Positions 32,356 through 41,716 of a stretch of 55,590 nt of DNA are shown here, piece after piece. The stretch is from assembly GCA_013044075.1 (NCBI GenBank), contig JABEVG010000065.1, forward strand, positions 1 through 55,590, written 5' to 3'. A model generated the notes under the pieces. The model saw only the letters and a program-made list of their open reading frames with translations, was not told where the DNA came from and ran no database searches. Each line of letters starts with the position of its first letter. Position 1 is the first letter of the stretch. The stretch is from Gallionella sp. Its GTDB lineage: Bacteria; Pseudomonadota; Gammaproteobacteria; Burkholderiales; Gallionellaceae. The position numbers and the translations under genes were made by a program.

Positions 32356-33998
32356 GGCTTTTTCACCACGATGTATTGTGTGTCGCGATAGATGATATTC
32401 ATTTCGATTCCCAGTTGTTGTACCAGCGGATAAGCATACACAGGCATGATGGCCAGGGCTTGCGACTGGGCGCGCCAGGCTTGCGCGAATCCGGCCAGGG
32501 TCGCGATGGCTTTTTGCGGCTCTTGCTTGATGCCGAAGCCCATCTCATCGTCGTACTGAACCAGGACGAAGGTGTGCTTGAGGTAGAACGGCAGGGTTTG
32601 CTCATAGTCCAGCACCGAATAAAAAACGATGTCGGGTTTGACGTAATCTTTGATCGCGGCGGCGATATGTTTGGCCGAACGCTCATTGGCGATGGTGTTG
32701 TAGCCGGACAAAGAGATCTGCGCGCACAACAGCGCACTGAATGCCAGCAATACGACCGCGATCAATTTGCGTTCGCGCTTCAACAGCCAGATCGCCAGCA
32801 ACACGCCCGCCAGCAAAATGGCCACGCCGAGAATCAGCCAGACCGCATATTGCGGATACAGCTCGGCTTGTAATGGCGTATCGGCGAACCTGCCGATGTT
32901 GGCCGCCGTGACGATCAGCACCAGCAGCACCGGAATCACCGGCACCAACTGCCACATCAGCACACGCGCGCGAATGTGCACCATGCGCTGCCCCATCAGC
33001 AACGCCAGAGCCGGGAACATCGGCAACAGATACGACGGCAACTTGGAACCGGACACCGAGAAGAACAGATAGATGAACACCGCCCAGATCAGCAGAAAGC
33101 GTTCCGGGCTGAAGGTTTTAGCGGCACGTTCCCCGCCGCGCCAGGCACGCAGCACACTATCGAACATCAACACCGTCCAGGGCAGCGCACCGGACAACAA
33201 AATCGGCACGAAGTAATACCAGGGCTGATAACGCCCCAGGTCTTTGGTGGTGAAGCGTGTGTAGTGTTCGTAGATGAAAAAACGCCCGAAGAATTCCGGA
33301 TTGGCTTTCATCACCAGATAGAACCACGGCGCGACGATCAGCAAAAATATCGCCAGTCCCGGCAGCCAATGCATACGTTTGAGCACCGTCAGATCGCGCT
33401 GCAACGCGCAATAGATCAACACCGCCGTGCCCGGCAGGATCAAGCCCATCAAGCCTTTGCTCAATACCGCCAAGGCCATGCCGACCCACGCCAGTACCAT
33501 CCAGTTGCGCTGCTGCTTTTCGTCCGTTGCGCTTTGCCCCAGCAACAAGGCAAAAATCCCCAGCGTGATGAAGAACGTCACGCCCATGTCCAGTGTGTTG
33601 ATGTGACCGATCAACACATACAGCAGACTGCTGCCCAGCAGCATCGCGGCATAGTTCGCCGCCTCGCGTCCGAACAGGCGCAACCCGGCGAACCACACCA
33701 GAAAGATCCCGGCAAAACCTGTCAGCCCCGCCCACAGTCGCGAAGTCCACTGATGTTCACCGAACACCTCGTAGGCGACAGCGGTCGCCCAATACTGCAA
33801 GGGCGGCTTCTCGAAATACTTGAGTTCGTTCAAACGTGGCGTGGTCCAATCGCCGCTCTTCACCATCTCGCGCGGAATCTCGGCGTAACGGCCTTCATCG
33901 GGTTTGACCAGAGTGCGGTACTCCAGATTGGCGAACCAGATGAGAGTGACTGCGATCACCATCCACCACAGATGCCTCGTTGTGAGTCTATCGTTCAC
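32352..33998 (-). CDS. ArnT-like glycosyltransferase (GT family 39/83)
   Basis: 548 aa, with about twelve transmembrane helices. The first periplasmic loop carries the catalytic-type acidic motif KPDEGRYAEIPREMV and the FEKPPLQYWATAVAYEVFG segment found in ArnT. The length (about 550) fits the ArnT family, which transfers an aminosugar from undecaprenyl phosphate to lipid A, or a related PMT-type transferase. First gene of a three-gene leftward operon. The acceptor and sugar cannot be read from the sequence. Confidence 0.87.
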   Translation of the reverse strand: MNDRLTTRHLWWMVIAVTLIWFANLEYRTLVKPDEGRYAEIPREMVKSGDWTTPRLNELKYFEKPPLQYWATAVAYEVFGEHQWTSRLWAGLTGFAGIFLVWFAGLRLFGREAANYAAMLLGSSLLYVLIGHINTLDMGVTFFITLGIFALLLGQSATDEKQQRNWMVLAWVGMALAVLSKGLMGLILPGTAVLIYCALQRDLTVLKRMHWLPGLAIFLLIVAPWFYLVMKANPEFFGRFFIYEHYTRFTTKDLGRYQPWYYFVPILLSGALPWTVLMFDSVLRAWRGGERAAKTFSPERFLLIWAVFIYLFFSVSGSKLPSYLLPMFPALALLMGQRMVHIRARVLMWQLVPVIPVLLVLIVTAANIGRFADTPLQAELYPQYAVWLILGVAILLAGVLLAIWLLKRERKLIAVVLLAFSALLCAQISLSGYNTIANERSAKHIAAAIKDYVKPDIVFYSVLDYEQTLPFYLKHTFVLVQYDDEMGFGIKQEPQKAIATLAGFAQAWRAQSQALAIMPVYAYPLVQQLGIEMNIIYRDTQYIVVKKP

Positions 33999-34177
33999 GC
34001 GGCGGCCTTTCCCGGTATTGCCGTTGCGCAGACGCGGTGAACGGCGACGCTCGGGTACTGCCCTGTAGGCGTGGGTTGGATTTTTTCACCAACAAGAATA
34101 TGCGGACAAGCCAGACAGAATTTCATGCGGTCATTTCTGGCGTATCGCCTAAGAGTTGAAACTGGTGGGTGCGGATT

Positions 34178-35527
34178 TTAACTGGTATATCCCCTGTCCT
34201 TCAACTCGACTTCCCCCCAGCCTCGTGCAAAGGTGATACGCAACGCCTCGCCGACTTGCACCTGGTTCGCATCCGACACCAGACCTCCCCCGGCGTTTTG
34301 CACCAGACTGTAGCCGCGCGCCAGCACCTGCTGCGGGTCGAGCAGAATCAAATGTTGCGCAGCCGCTTCCACACGTCCGGTTTGTTTGCCGTGTATCGCG
34401 CGCATCGCCAGCGTGAGCCGTTCCGCCAGACGGGTGTGCTGGTCTTGCAAGCGGGAAAAATCGGCACTCGCGGCGGTCAATCGTTGCAACAGGGATTGCC
34501 ATTGCCAATTCTGATGCTGCTTGCGATAGGCATATGCGCGCTGCATACGCTGATGCAATTGCACCAGTTGCTGCGCCTGGCGTTGTAATTGTTGCGCGGG
34601 GTGGACCATCCGACGCTGCAAATAGTCCAGCGTCTGCATGGCGTTTTGCAGCCGGTTGCGCAATGCGCGCTGCAAGTGTTGCGCGGTGTCGCGCAATCCC
34701 GCCAACAAGGCGTGGCGATCCGGCACGACACGCTGGGCGGCGGCGGTGGGGGTGGGGGCGCGCTCGTCGGCAACAAAATCGGCGATGGTGAAATCAGTCT
34801 CGTGCCCCACGCCGCTGACGACCGGGAGTTGACTGTCCGCGATGGCCCGCGCCACCACCTCTTCATTGAACGCCCACAGATCCTCGATGCTGCCGCCGCC
34901 GCGACACACGATCAGCACATCGCATTCCGCGCGCCGATTGGCGACAGCGATCGCCTGCGCGATCTTCTCGGCACTGCCCTGTCCCTGCACCGGGGTCGGA
35001 TACAGGATCACGGGCACGCCGGGCAAGCGCAGCTTCAAGGTACTCAACACATCACGCAACGCGGCGGCTTGCGGTGAGGTGATGATGCCGACACGTTTGG
35101 GATAACGCGGCAGCGGGCGTTTGCGCCCGGCAGCGAACAGCCCTTCCTCCGCCAGCCGGTGCTTCAGTCGCTCGAATTGCTCATACAACACGCCCAAACC
35201 CGCCGGACGCATTTGCTCCACCGTCAGTTGAAAATCGCCGCGTTGTTCATACAAGGTGGCGACGGCCAGCACTTCCACCAGCTGACCGTTGCTGATCGCC
35301 CGCTCGATGGATTGATTTTTGTGCCGGAACATCACGCAGCGCACCTGGGCCTGCTCGTCCTTGAGCGAGAAATAAACATGTCCGGAAGCGGCCTTCACCA
35401 AATTGGAGATCTCGCCGCGCACCCATAGCAGCGGCACCTCGTTCTCGATTAACTGCCTGATTGCAAGGTTGAGTTCCGCGACGCGTAAAACCCGGTTTTT
35501 TTCTTGGTAAATTAGGTCGAAAGACAT
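34178..35527 (-). CDS. xseA: Exodeoxyribonuclease VII large subunit
   Basis: 449 aa. N-terminal OB fold (VPLLWVRGEISNLVKAASGH, VYFSLKDEQAQVRCVMF), then the catalytic domain with RVGIITSPQAAALRDVLSTL, CRGGGSIEDLWAFNEE and SGVGHETDFTIADFVAD, and a long coiled coil towards the C-terminus ending with LARGYSLV. Together with XseB it degrades single-stranded DNA. xseB is not adjacent. It is divergent from exbB across an AT-rich region. Confidence 0.95.
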   Translation of the reverse strand: MSFDLIYQEKNRVLRVAELNLAIRQLIENEVPLLWVRGEISNLVKAASGHVYFSLKDEQAQVRCVMFRHKNQSIERAISNGQLVEVLAVATLYEQRGDFQLTVEQMRPAGLGVLYEQFERLKHRLAEEGLFAAGRKRPLPRYPKRVGIITSPQAAALRDVLSTLKLRLPGVPVILYPTPVQGQGSAEKIAQAIAVANRRAECDVLIVCRGGGSIEDLWAFNEEVVARAIADSQLPVVSGVGHETDFTIADFVADERAPTPTAAAQRVVPDRHALLAGLRDTAQHLQRALRNRLQNAMQTLDYLQRRMVHPAQQLQRQAQQLVQLHQRMQRAYAYRKQHQNWQWQSLLQRLTAASADFSRLQDQHTRLAERLTLAMRAIHGKQTGRVEAAAQHLILLDPQQVLARGYSLVQNAGGGLVSDANQVQVGEALRITFARGWGEVELKDRGYTS

Positions 35528-35925
35528 ATTGACATTCCCAGATAATCCACAAACCCCAATAACAGCAAGGTTTGCTCATTGTCACAAAATAAATAAAACG
35601 GCAACTTACGATAACCAATTGTTTTATATGCAAAATACGTCATGATAAAATTTAAGCAAACTAAGAAAAATCCTTATCTGACATGAACTTGAAACACTCG
35701 CTATACGGTCTATCCACAAAGTTACCCACAGAATTTGTGCATAAACAAAAATACTGTTTTGCCATACCGAGTTAACCCGATTCCATGAAGAAAATTCTGA
35801 GAAATCTTGCTCAACTGAATGCGACACGCTACAGTTGCGCCCCTCGGAATTTTAGAATCCATCGTGCCAGCATATACGACACGATTCACTTTCCACAAAA
35901 TTTTCAAACGTCTTGGAGATACACC
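35528..35925. other. AT-rich divergent region between xseA and exbB
   Basis: No gene is assigned: an ATG at 35785 in frame with exbB gives an N-terminal extension without family resemblance. The stretch 35575-35700 is strikingly AT-rich for this genome and is followed by several DnaA-box-like sequences. It must hold the promoters of both flanking genes. Confidence 0.6.
35544..35744. promoter_or_regulatory. Cluster of DnaA-box-like sequences beside an AT-rich stretch
   Basis: TAATCCACA (35544), CTATCCACA (35710) and TTACCCACA (35722) each differ by one base from TTATCCACA. TGTGCATAA (35736-35744) is the exact complement of TTATGCACA. Three boxes lie within 35 bp, next to about 120 bp of AT-rich DNA. 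Could be a DnaA-responsive promoter or an origin-like element; dnaA and dnaN are not nearby. Confidence 0.35.
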
Positions 35926-36534
35926 TTGTTTGCAATCGTAGAAGCTGCCGGCTGGCCGATTTGGTTTTTGATTTTCGCGTCCGTCATCGCGGTAGGGCTG
36001 ATCGGTGATCGCTTGTTATTTTTGCGTAGCAATAAGATTGCGCCCCCCGCTTTGCTCAACGAAGTGGTCAAGGAATTAAAACAGCGCGGCGTGAGCGAAG
36101 GGATGCTGTCCAAGCTGGCGGAAAGTTCGCCGCTGGGCCGTATCTTTGCGGCGGGCCTCAAGAACATCAAAAGCCCGCAAGAGGTGATGAAAGAGTCCAT
36201 CGAGGAAGCGGGTCGCGCGACGACTCATGAACTGGAACGTTTCCTCACCACGCTGGGTACAATCGCCTCGATCAGCCCGTTGCTGGGCCTGTTCGGCACC
36301 GTGGTCGGCATGATCGAGATATTCGGTTCACAGAATGCCGCCGGCAACAGTCCGGCGGTCTTGGCGCACGGCATTTCAATCGCCTTGTACAACACCGCGT
36401 TCGGCCTGATCGTCGCCATCCCCAGCATGATCTTCTACCGCCATTTCCGCTCCAAAGTGGACAGCCTTTCGGTCGAGATGGAACAGCAAGCCATCAAATT
36501 GGTCGAGATCGTGCACGGCCAGCGTAAAGGTTAA
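35926..36534 (+). CDS. exbB: MotA/TolQ/ExbB proton channel family protein
   Basis: 202 aa from a TTG start at 35926, chosen because GGAG lies 7 bp upstream and the product then begins MFAIVEAAGWPIWFLIFASV like its family. Three transmembrane helices (about 10-30, 110-135, 150-175) with TTLGTIASISPLLGLFGTVVG and GISIALYNTAFGLIVAIPSM. With ExbD it forms the proton-driven motor that energises TonB. No tonB is adjacent; in betaproteobacteria this exbBD pair next to lpxK is common. Confidence 0.92.
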   Translation: MFAIVEAAGWPIWFLIFASVIAVGLIGDRLLFLRSNKIAPPALLNEVVKELKQRGVSEGMLSKLAESSPLGRIFAAGLKNIKSPQEVMKESIEEAGRATTHELERFLTTLGTIASISPLLGLFGTVVGMIEIFGSQNAAGNSPAVLAHGISIALYNTAFGLIVAIPSMIFYRHFRSKVDSLSVEMEQQAIKLVEIVHGQRKG

Positions 36535-36546
36535 CAAGGCACGTAT

Positions 36547-36966
36547 ATGAATTTTCGACGTGGGCGCAATCGCGAAGAACCGGAGATCAACCTGATCCCG
36601 ATGATAGACGTGCTGTTGGTGATTTTGATTTTTATGATGGTCACCACCAGCTACGCGAAGTTTTCCGAGTTGCAGATCAACCTGCCGCAGGCGGGCGAAA
36701 CGGCCGGTGCTAACAGTGCGCAGCCGCTTAACGTCGCGGTCGATGCTTCGGCCAATTATGCGATCAATGGCAAGGGAATAAACTACAGCGGCATCAACGC
36801 GCTGTCAGCGGCATTAAAGCAGGCCGCCGGCACACAGACCGATCCCACTATCGTCATCAACGCCGATGCCAAAGCCACCCACCAATCCGTGGTGAACATC
36901 ATGGAAGCCGCCAGACTGGCGGGTTTCTCGCGCATCACATTCACCACGCAAAACCAGTCCAACTAA
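36547..36966 (+). CDS. exbD: Biopolymer transport protein ExbD/TolR family
   Basis: 139 aa. Cytoplasmic N-terminus with EEPEINLIPMIDVLLVILIF, containing the conserved membrane Asp (D21) needed for proton flow, and a periplasmic domain (DPTIVINADAKATHQSVVN). 12 bp downstream of exbB and 1 bp upstream of lpxK. Confidence 0.94.
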   Translation: MNFRRGRNREEPEINLIPMIDVLLVILIFMMVTTSYAKFSELQINLPQAGETAGANSAQPLNVAVDASANYAINGKGINYSGINALSAALKQAAGTQTDPTIVINADAKATHQSVVNIMEAARLAGFSRITFTTQNQSN

Positions 36967-36967
36967 C

Positions 36968-37966
36968 GTGTACTGGTTGCAACACCACTGGTATCGCATC
37001 ACGCCGCTGCACCTCTTGCTGCTGCCGGTCAGTTGGCTGTTCGGCATGCTGACTGCCCTGCGCCGCGCGCTGTATCGCAACCGCATCCTCACCAGCTTCA
37101 AGTTGCCCGTACCGGTCGTCGTGGTTGGCAATATCAGCGTCGGCGGGACAGGCAAGACCCCGCTCACGCTCGCCTTGGCAGCGCAACTCATTGCGCACGA
37201 CAAACACCCGCTCATCATCAGTCGCGGCCATGGCGGTACGACACGACAGCCGCAAGCCGTGGCTGCCGACAGCGACGCGGGGTGCTGCGGTGACGAACCG
37301 GTGCTGATGGCGCGGCGGGGATTGTGCCCGGTGTGGATAGGCCGTGATCGTGTCGCCACTGCACGCGCCGCACTACTGGCGCATCCTGAATGCGATGTGA
37401 TTTTGTGCGATGACGGCTTGCAGCATTATCGTTTGCGGCGCGATGTGGAAATCGTCGTCATGGATGGCGCGCGCAAGATTGGAAACGGTTTCCTGCTCCC
37501 GGCCGGACCGTTGCGCGAAGCGGTGTCGCGACTCAAACATGTGGATGCCGTGGTCATCAATGGCGGGCAGTCCTCCGGACGGAAAATTAAATTTGGCATG
37601 GCTTTGGCCGGTGATGTGTTTTACAACCTGCTCGATCCGGCACGAACCGCCACCGCCCTTGACCTGCGCGGCATGCGCTGCCATGCCGTGGCGGGCATCG
37701 GCAATCCGCAACGCTACTTCGACACCTTGCAGGCATTAGGCTTGCAATGCACCACTCATCCCTTTCCGGATCATCACGCATACCGCGCGAACGATTTGCT
37801 GTTCAGCGATTGCGATGCGCTACTCCTCACCGAAAAAGATGCGGTAAAATGCGCAACCTTCGCGGATGCCCGATATTGGGTGTTGCGGGTGGATGCGCAA
37901 ATCGATTCCGCGCTCATAGAACTCATACTGCGAAAGATGCCAGATCATGGACGCAAAGCTGCTTGA
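36968..37966 (+). CDS. lpxK: Tetraacyldisaccharide 4'-kinase
   Basis: 332 aa from the GTG at 36968. A membrane-associated N-terminus ([20 protein letters not shown]) precedes the P-loop [14 protein letters not shown] (GGTGKT 59-64). Other LpxK marks are [20 protein letters not shown] and FPDHHAY. It phosphorylates the 4' position of the lipid A disaccharide at the inner membrane. Its 3' end overlaps the next gene by 20 bp. Confidence 0.95.
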   Translation: MYWLQHHWYRITPLHLLLLPVSWLFGMLTALRRALYRNRILTSFKLPVPVVVVGNISVGGTGKTPLTLALAAQLIAHDKHPLIISRGHGGTTRQPQAVAADSDAGCCGDEPVLMARRGLCPVWIGRDRVATARAALLAHPECDVILCDDGLQHYRLRRDVEIVVMDGARKIGNGFLLPAGPLREAVSRLKHVDAVVINGGQSSGRKIKFGMALAGDVFYNLLDPARTATALDLRGMRCHAVAGIGNPQRYFDTLQALGLQCTTHPFPDHHAYRANDLLFSDCDALLLTEKDAVKCATFADARYWVLRVDAQIDSALIELILRKMPDHGRKAA

Positions 37967-38132
37967 AATATTGGTTTGTCCTTTGTGCAAATCCCCGTTG
38001 GTCTATCAAAAATCGGCTCAGGAATTGATCTGCAAGGCAGACCGGTTGGCGTTCAAAATCGCAGACGACATACCCGTGATGCTGGCCGATGAAGCCCGAA
38101 AACTCAGTGCCGAAGAAGTCGAAAAGCTATAA
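37947..38132 (+). CDS. ycaR: Trm112/YcaR family small protein
   Basis: 61 aa, beginning [20 protein letters not shown] with a CPLC pair; only one further Cys (CKAD) is present, so the zinc site of eukaryotic Trm112 is incomplete, as is usual in bacterial YcaR-like proteins. It ends [16 protein letters not shown]. It is regularly found between lpxK and kdsB; function unknown. The stop overlaps the kdsB start by 1 bp. Confidence 0.9.
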   Translation: MDAKLLEILVCPLCKSPLVYQKSAQELICKADRLAFKIADDIPVMLADEARKLSAEEVEKL

Positions 38133-38914
38133 TGCACCCCTTTCACGTCGTCATCCCGGCGCGCTTTGCTTCCACCCGTTTACCCGGTAAGCCGCTTTTG
38201 GAGATCGGTGGCAAACCCATGGTGATCCGGGTTGCCGAGCAAGCCGCACTGAGCGGTGCCGACGAAATCCATATCGCCACCGATCACCAGCCCGTCCTCG
38301 CCGCCGCGCAACAGCATGGTTTTCATGCCTGCATGACCAGCGCGCACCACACCAGCGGAACGGATCGCATCGCCGAGGTAGTGCAACAGCGCGGCTGGTC
38401 GGACGACACCATCGTGGTCAATGTGCAGGGTGACGAACCGCTGATCCCGCCCGCGTTGATACGCGAGGTTGCCGACCATCTGCACCACCATCCAGAATGC
38501 GCCATTGCCACGGCATGTCACGCCATCCACGATACGGAAGCGATGCGCAATCCCAACATCGTCAAGACCATACTGGACAAGGCGGGCAACGCGCTGTACT
38601 TCAGCCGCGCACCCATCCCCTACCCGCGCGATTTTTTTTCCCTCTCCTCATCCGTCGGCGGGAGTGAGGGTGATTTACCCAAAGACCTGCCTGTATTCCG
38701 CCACATCGGCATCTACGCCTATCGCGCAGGCTTCCTGCGCGCCTACAGCCAGCTCACACCTTGCGCGCTGGAACAGTACGAAGCCCTGGAGCAATTGCGC
38801 GCGCTGTATCATGGCTACAAGATCGGCGTGGCCATCACGGCTGAAGCCCCGCCCGCAGGCGTGGATACCGAGCAGGATTTACAACAGGCAAGAAAGATTT
38901 TTGAAAACAGCTAG
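38132..38914 (+). CDS. kdsB: 3-deoxy-manno-octulosonate cytidylyltransferase
   Basis: 260 aa. Nucleotidyltransferase motifs VVIPARFASTRLPGKPLLEI, IATDHQPV, NVQGDEPLIPP and IGIYAYRAGFLR are all present. It activates KDO as CMP-KDO for LPS core synthesis. Between PYPRDFF and LPKDLPVFRH lies a Ser/Gly-rich insert of about 12 residues encoded by a CCCTC...GAGGG palindrome (38640-38670). Relatives vary in length here, and the insert seems tolerated because it keeps the frame. Confidence 0.95.
   Translation: MHPFHVVIPARFASTRLPGKPLLEIGGKPMVIRVAEQAALSGADEIHIATDHQPVLAAAQQHGFHACMTSAHHTSGTDRIAEVVQQRGWSDDTIVVNVQGDEPLIPPALIREVADHLHHHPECAIATACHAIHDTEAMRNPNIVKTILDKAGNALYFSRAPIPYPRDFFSLSSSVGGSEGDLPKDLPVFRHIGIYAYRAGFLRAYSQLTPCALEQYEALEQLRALYHGYKIGVAITAEAPPAGVDTEQDLQQARKIFENS
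38640..38670. repeat. Palindromic repeat inside kdsB
   Basis: CCCTC and GAGGG end arms, with CTCC/GGGAG pairing inside, resemble the CCCTCTCC...GGAGAGGG intergenic repeats of proteobacteria. Here it lies within a coding region and is read in frame. Confidence 0.5.
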
Positions 38915-38933
38915 TGGCTATCAGCCAGTCGAG

Positions 38934-40068
<1,135 letters not shown>

Positions 40069-40094
40069 GCACAAAACCTCTCCAAGGAACCCAG

Positions 40095-40619
40095 ATGCGC
40101 TATCGACTCGGCACACGCATTCCGCAACTCATCGGTGCGGGTCATTTCATCGCCGACAACGCCGCTGTCATCGGCAGCGTGACCCTGGAGAGCCATGCGA
40201 GTGTGTGGTTCGGTGCGGTGTTGCGCGGCGACAACGAACCGCTGCACATCGGTGCGAACAGCAACATCCAGGACGGTGCGGTACTGCATACCGATATGGG
40301 CGCACCGCTCACCATCGCCGCGAATGTCACGGTCGGCCACCAGGCCATGCTGCATGGCTGTAGCGTGGGTGAAGGCAGTTTGATCGGCATCAAGGCCGTG
40401 ATTCTCAATCATGCCGTGATCGGCAAGAATTGCCTGATCGGTGCGAACGCGCTGGTCACCGAAGGCAAGGTGATACCGGACAACTCTCTGGTGATCGGTT
40501 CTCCCGGCAAAGTGGTGCGTACCCTGAGCAAGGAAGAGATCGCCGCCATGCACGCCAACACCGCGCACTATGTGGAAAATGCCGCGCATTATCTGGCGGA
40601 ACTCGAAGCGATAAAGTGA
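40095..40619 (+). CDS. Gamma carbonic anhydrase family protein (left-handed beta-helix)
   Basis: 174 aa hexapeptide-repeat protein of YrdA/CaiE type: [55 protein letters not shown], ending with a C-terminal helix ([18 protein letters not shown]). The three zinc-type histidines are in place (H in [14 protein letters not shown]). Carbonic anhydrase activity is not guaranteed for this branch. Last gene of the exbB-to-adk run. Confidence 0.9.
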   Translation: MRYRLGTRIPQLIGAGHFIADNAAVIGSVTLESHASVWFGAVLRGDNEPLHIGANSNIQDGAVLHTDMGAPLTIAANVTVGHQAMLHGCSVGEGSLIGIKAVILNHAVIGKNCLIGANALVTEGKVIPDNSLVIGSPGKVVRTLSKEEIAAMHANTAHYVENAAHYLAELEAIK

Positions 40620-40648
40620 ACCTCTAGCGTGATGCCAATGCCAAGAAC

Positions 40649-40673
40649 GCGCGACACCGCAGTCGAGTCGCGC
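40649..40673. terminator. Hairpin between convergent genes
   Basis: A perfect 7-bp stem GCGCGAC/GTCGCGC with an 11-base loop, followed by AGCAAGTTTT on the plus strand. It lies in the 62-bp gap between convergent genes, so it may serve the rightward operon. Confidence 0.55.
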
Positions 40674-40681
40674 AGCAAGTT

Positions 40682-41455
40682 TTAACTCGGGACGCGATAA
40701 TTTTCCTGGGTCATGTTCTCTATCCCGCAGGGCAACACCTCGATCCAGTCCAAAAACCGATTCACCATCTGCTTGCCCTTGAAGGATTTGCCGTGCTGCG
40801 GCACGATCCATTCCACATCCATCTGCCGCACCATGTTCACCCAGTAACGGCAGATCTTGTTGGAAATCATGTAGCGGCGATGGAAGCCTTCCATGTATTT
40901 GATGTGCGCGTTGAAGTCCTGCACCGGCGTATCGGCTTCGGTGTGCGACACGATGGACGCGCCCATGTCGCCGGAAAACAATATCTTGCTGATGGGATCG
41001 TAAAACTGGAAGTTGCCTTCCGAATGCATGAAATGAGCCGGAACCGCTTTGATGATGGACTCGCCCAGATGAAAAGTCATACCCTCGTCGGGTATCGAAA
41101 CAATACGGCCATCAATATTCCCCACACTGCAAAAATGCGGTACGAAGCGCGCCCATAGTTTGGAGATCGCCACTTTGCAATCGGCATGGATCATCCATTT
41201 GTTAATGGAGGCGATGATGTCCGGGTCGGCGTGTGAAGCCAGGATATATTCCAGTTTCTTGGGCGGAAAATAATTGTGCATCTCCATCAGCAAGCCGTTG
41301 TAAGTCATGTTGCCGCCCGGATCGATCAGGGCACCGTGGCCGCTGTCCACGATCAAGAACTGGTTCGCCTGCACCGCGATACCCGCCTCATCATCGACCA
41401 GATCGTCAAACATCAGACACAGATGCTTGCCATTGTTAAATAACTCGATTGCCAT
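40682..41455 (-). CDS. Metallo-beta-lactamase-fold protein (flavodiiron-like lactamase domain without flavodoxin)
   Basis: 257 aa from the ATG at 41455 (GGGAGAG upstream). Metal-site motifs in order: SHADPDI (about 75-81), HFMHSEGNFQFYDP, FSGDMGAS and VPQHGKSF. The order and spacing resemble the diiron lactamase domain of flavodiiron/ODP proteins (oxygen or NO reduction, or oxygen sensing), but the flavodoxin domain is absent. An Asp replaces the usual Glu in the HxExD motif. It stands alone on its strand, opposite hppA. Reaction and redox partner are unknown. Confidence 0.8.
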   Translation of the reverse strand: MAIELFNNGKHLCLMFDDLVDDEAGIAVQANQFLIVDSGHGALIDPGGNMTYNGLLMEMHNYFPPKKLEYILASHADPDIIASINKWMIHADCKVAISKLWARFVPHFCSVGNIDGRIVSIPDEGMTFHLGESIIKAVPAHFMHSEGNFQFYDPISKILFSGDMGASIVSHTEADTPVQDFNAHIKYMEGFHRRYMISNKICRYWVNMVRQMDVEWIVPQHGKSFKGKQMVNRFLDWIEVLPCGIENMTQENYRVPS

Positions 41456-41716
41456 TTTTATACTCTCCCCCGTAGTCTGATTTTTGTATTTTCACTTTTT
41501 GACGGCGGATGCTAATCGAACAGGAGTCCCGCCAAATTGACCCATATCAAACCGGGCCGAATTTTTCGCCGCACAGCGGCACAAATCTTTCACCGGATGC
41601 TGCTATGATTTGCGTGCCGCAACACATCGTCACCCGACAGCTCCTGGCAGCCGGCGGCAATCGTGACACAGTGTTTGCGCACCGCTTTATTTTGCCGACC
41701 TAACCGGGGGAAAATT

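Noticed and set aside
32976-34040. A long plus-strand open frame opposite the ArnT-like gene.
   Set aside because: Gln/His/Arg-rich shadow of the coding strand with no family resemblance; the minus-strand gene has clear domains.
35785-35925. N-terminal extension of ExbB from an upstream ATG.
   Set aside because: No ribosome-binding site and no family resemblance. The TTG at 35926 has GGAG at proper spacing and gives the expected N-terminus.
35528-35925. Definite chromosomal replication origin.
   Set aside because: Only one exact DnaA box, no dnaA, dnaN or gidA/parAB nearby, and no view of the skew of the chromosome. Kept only as a candidate cluster.
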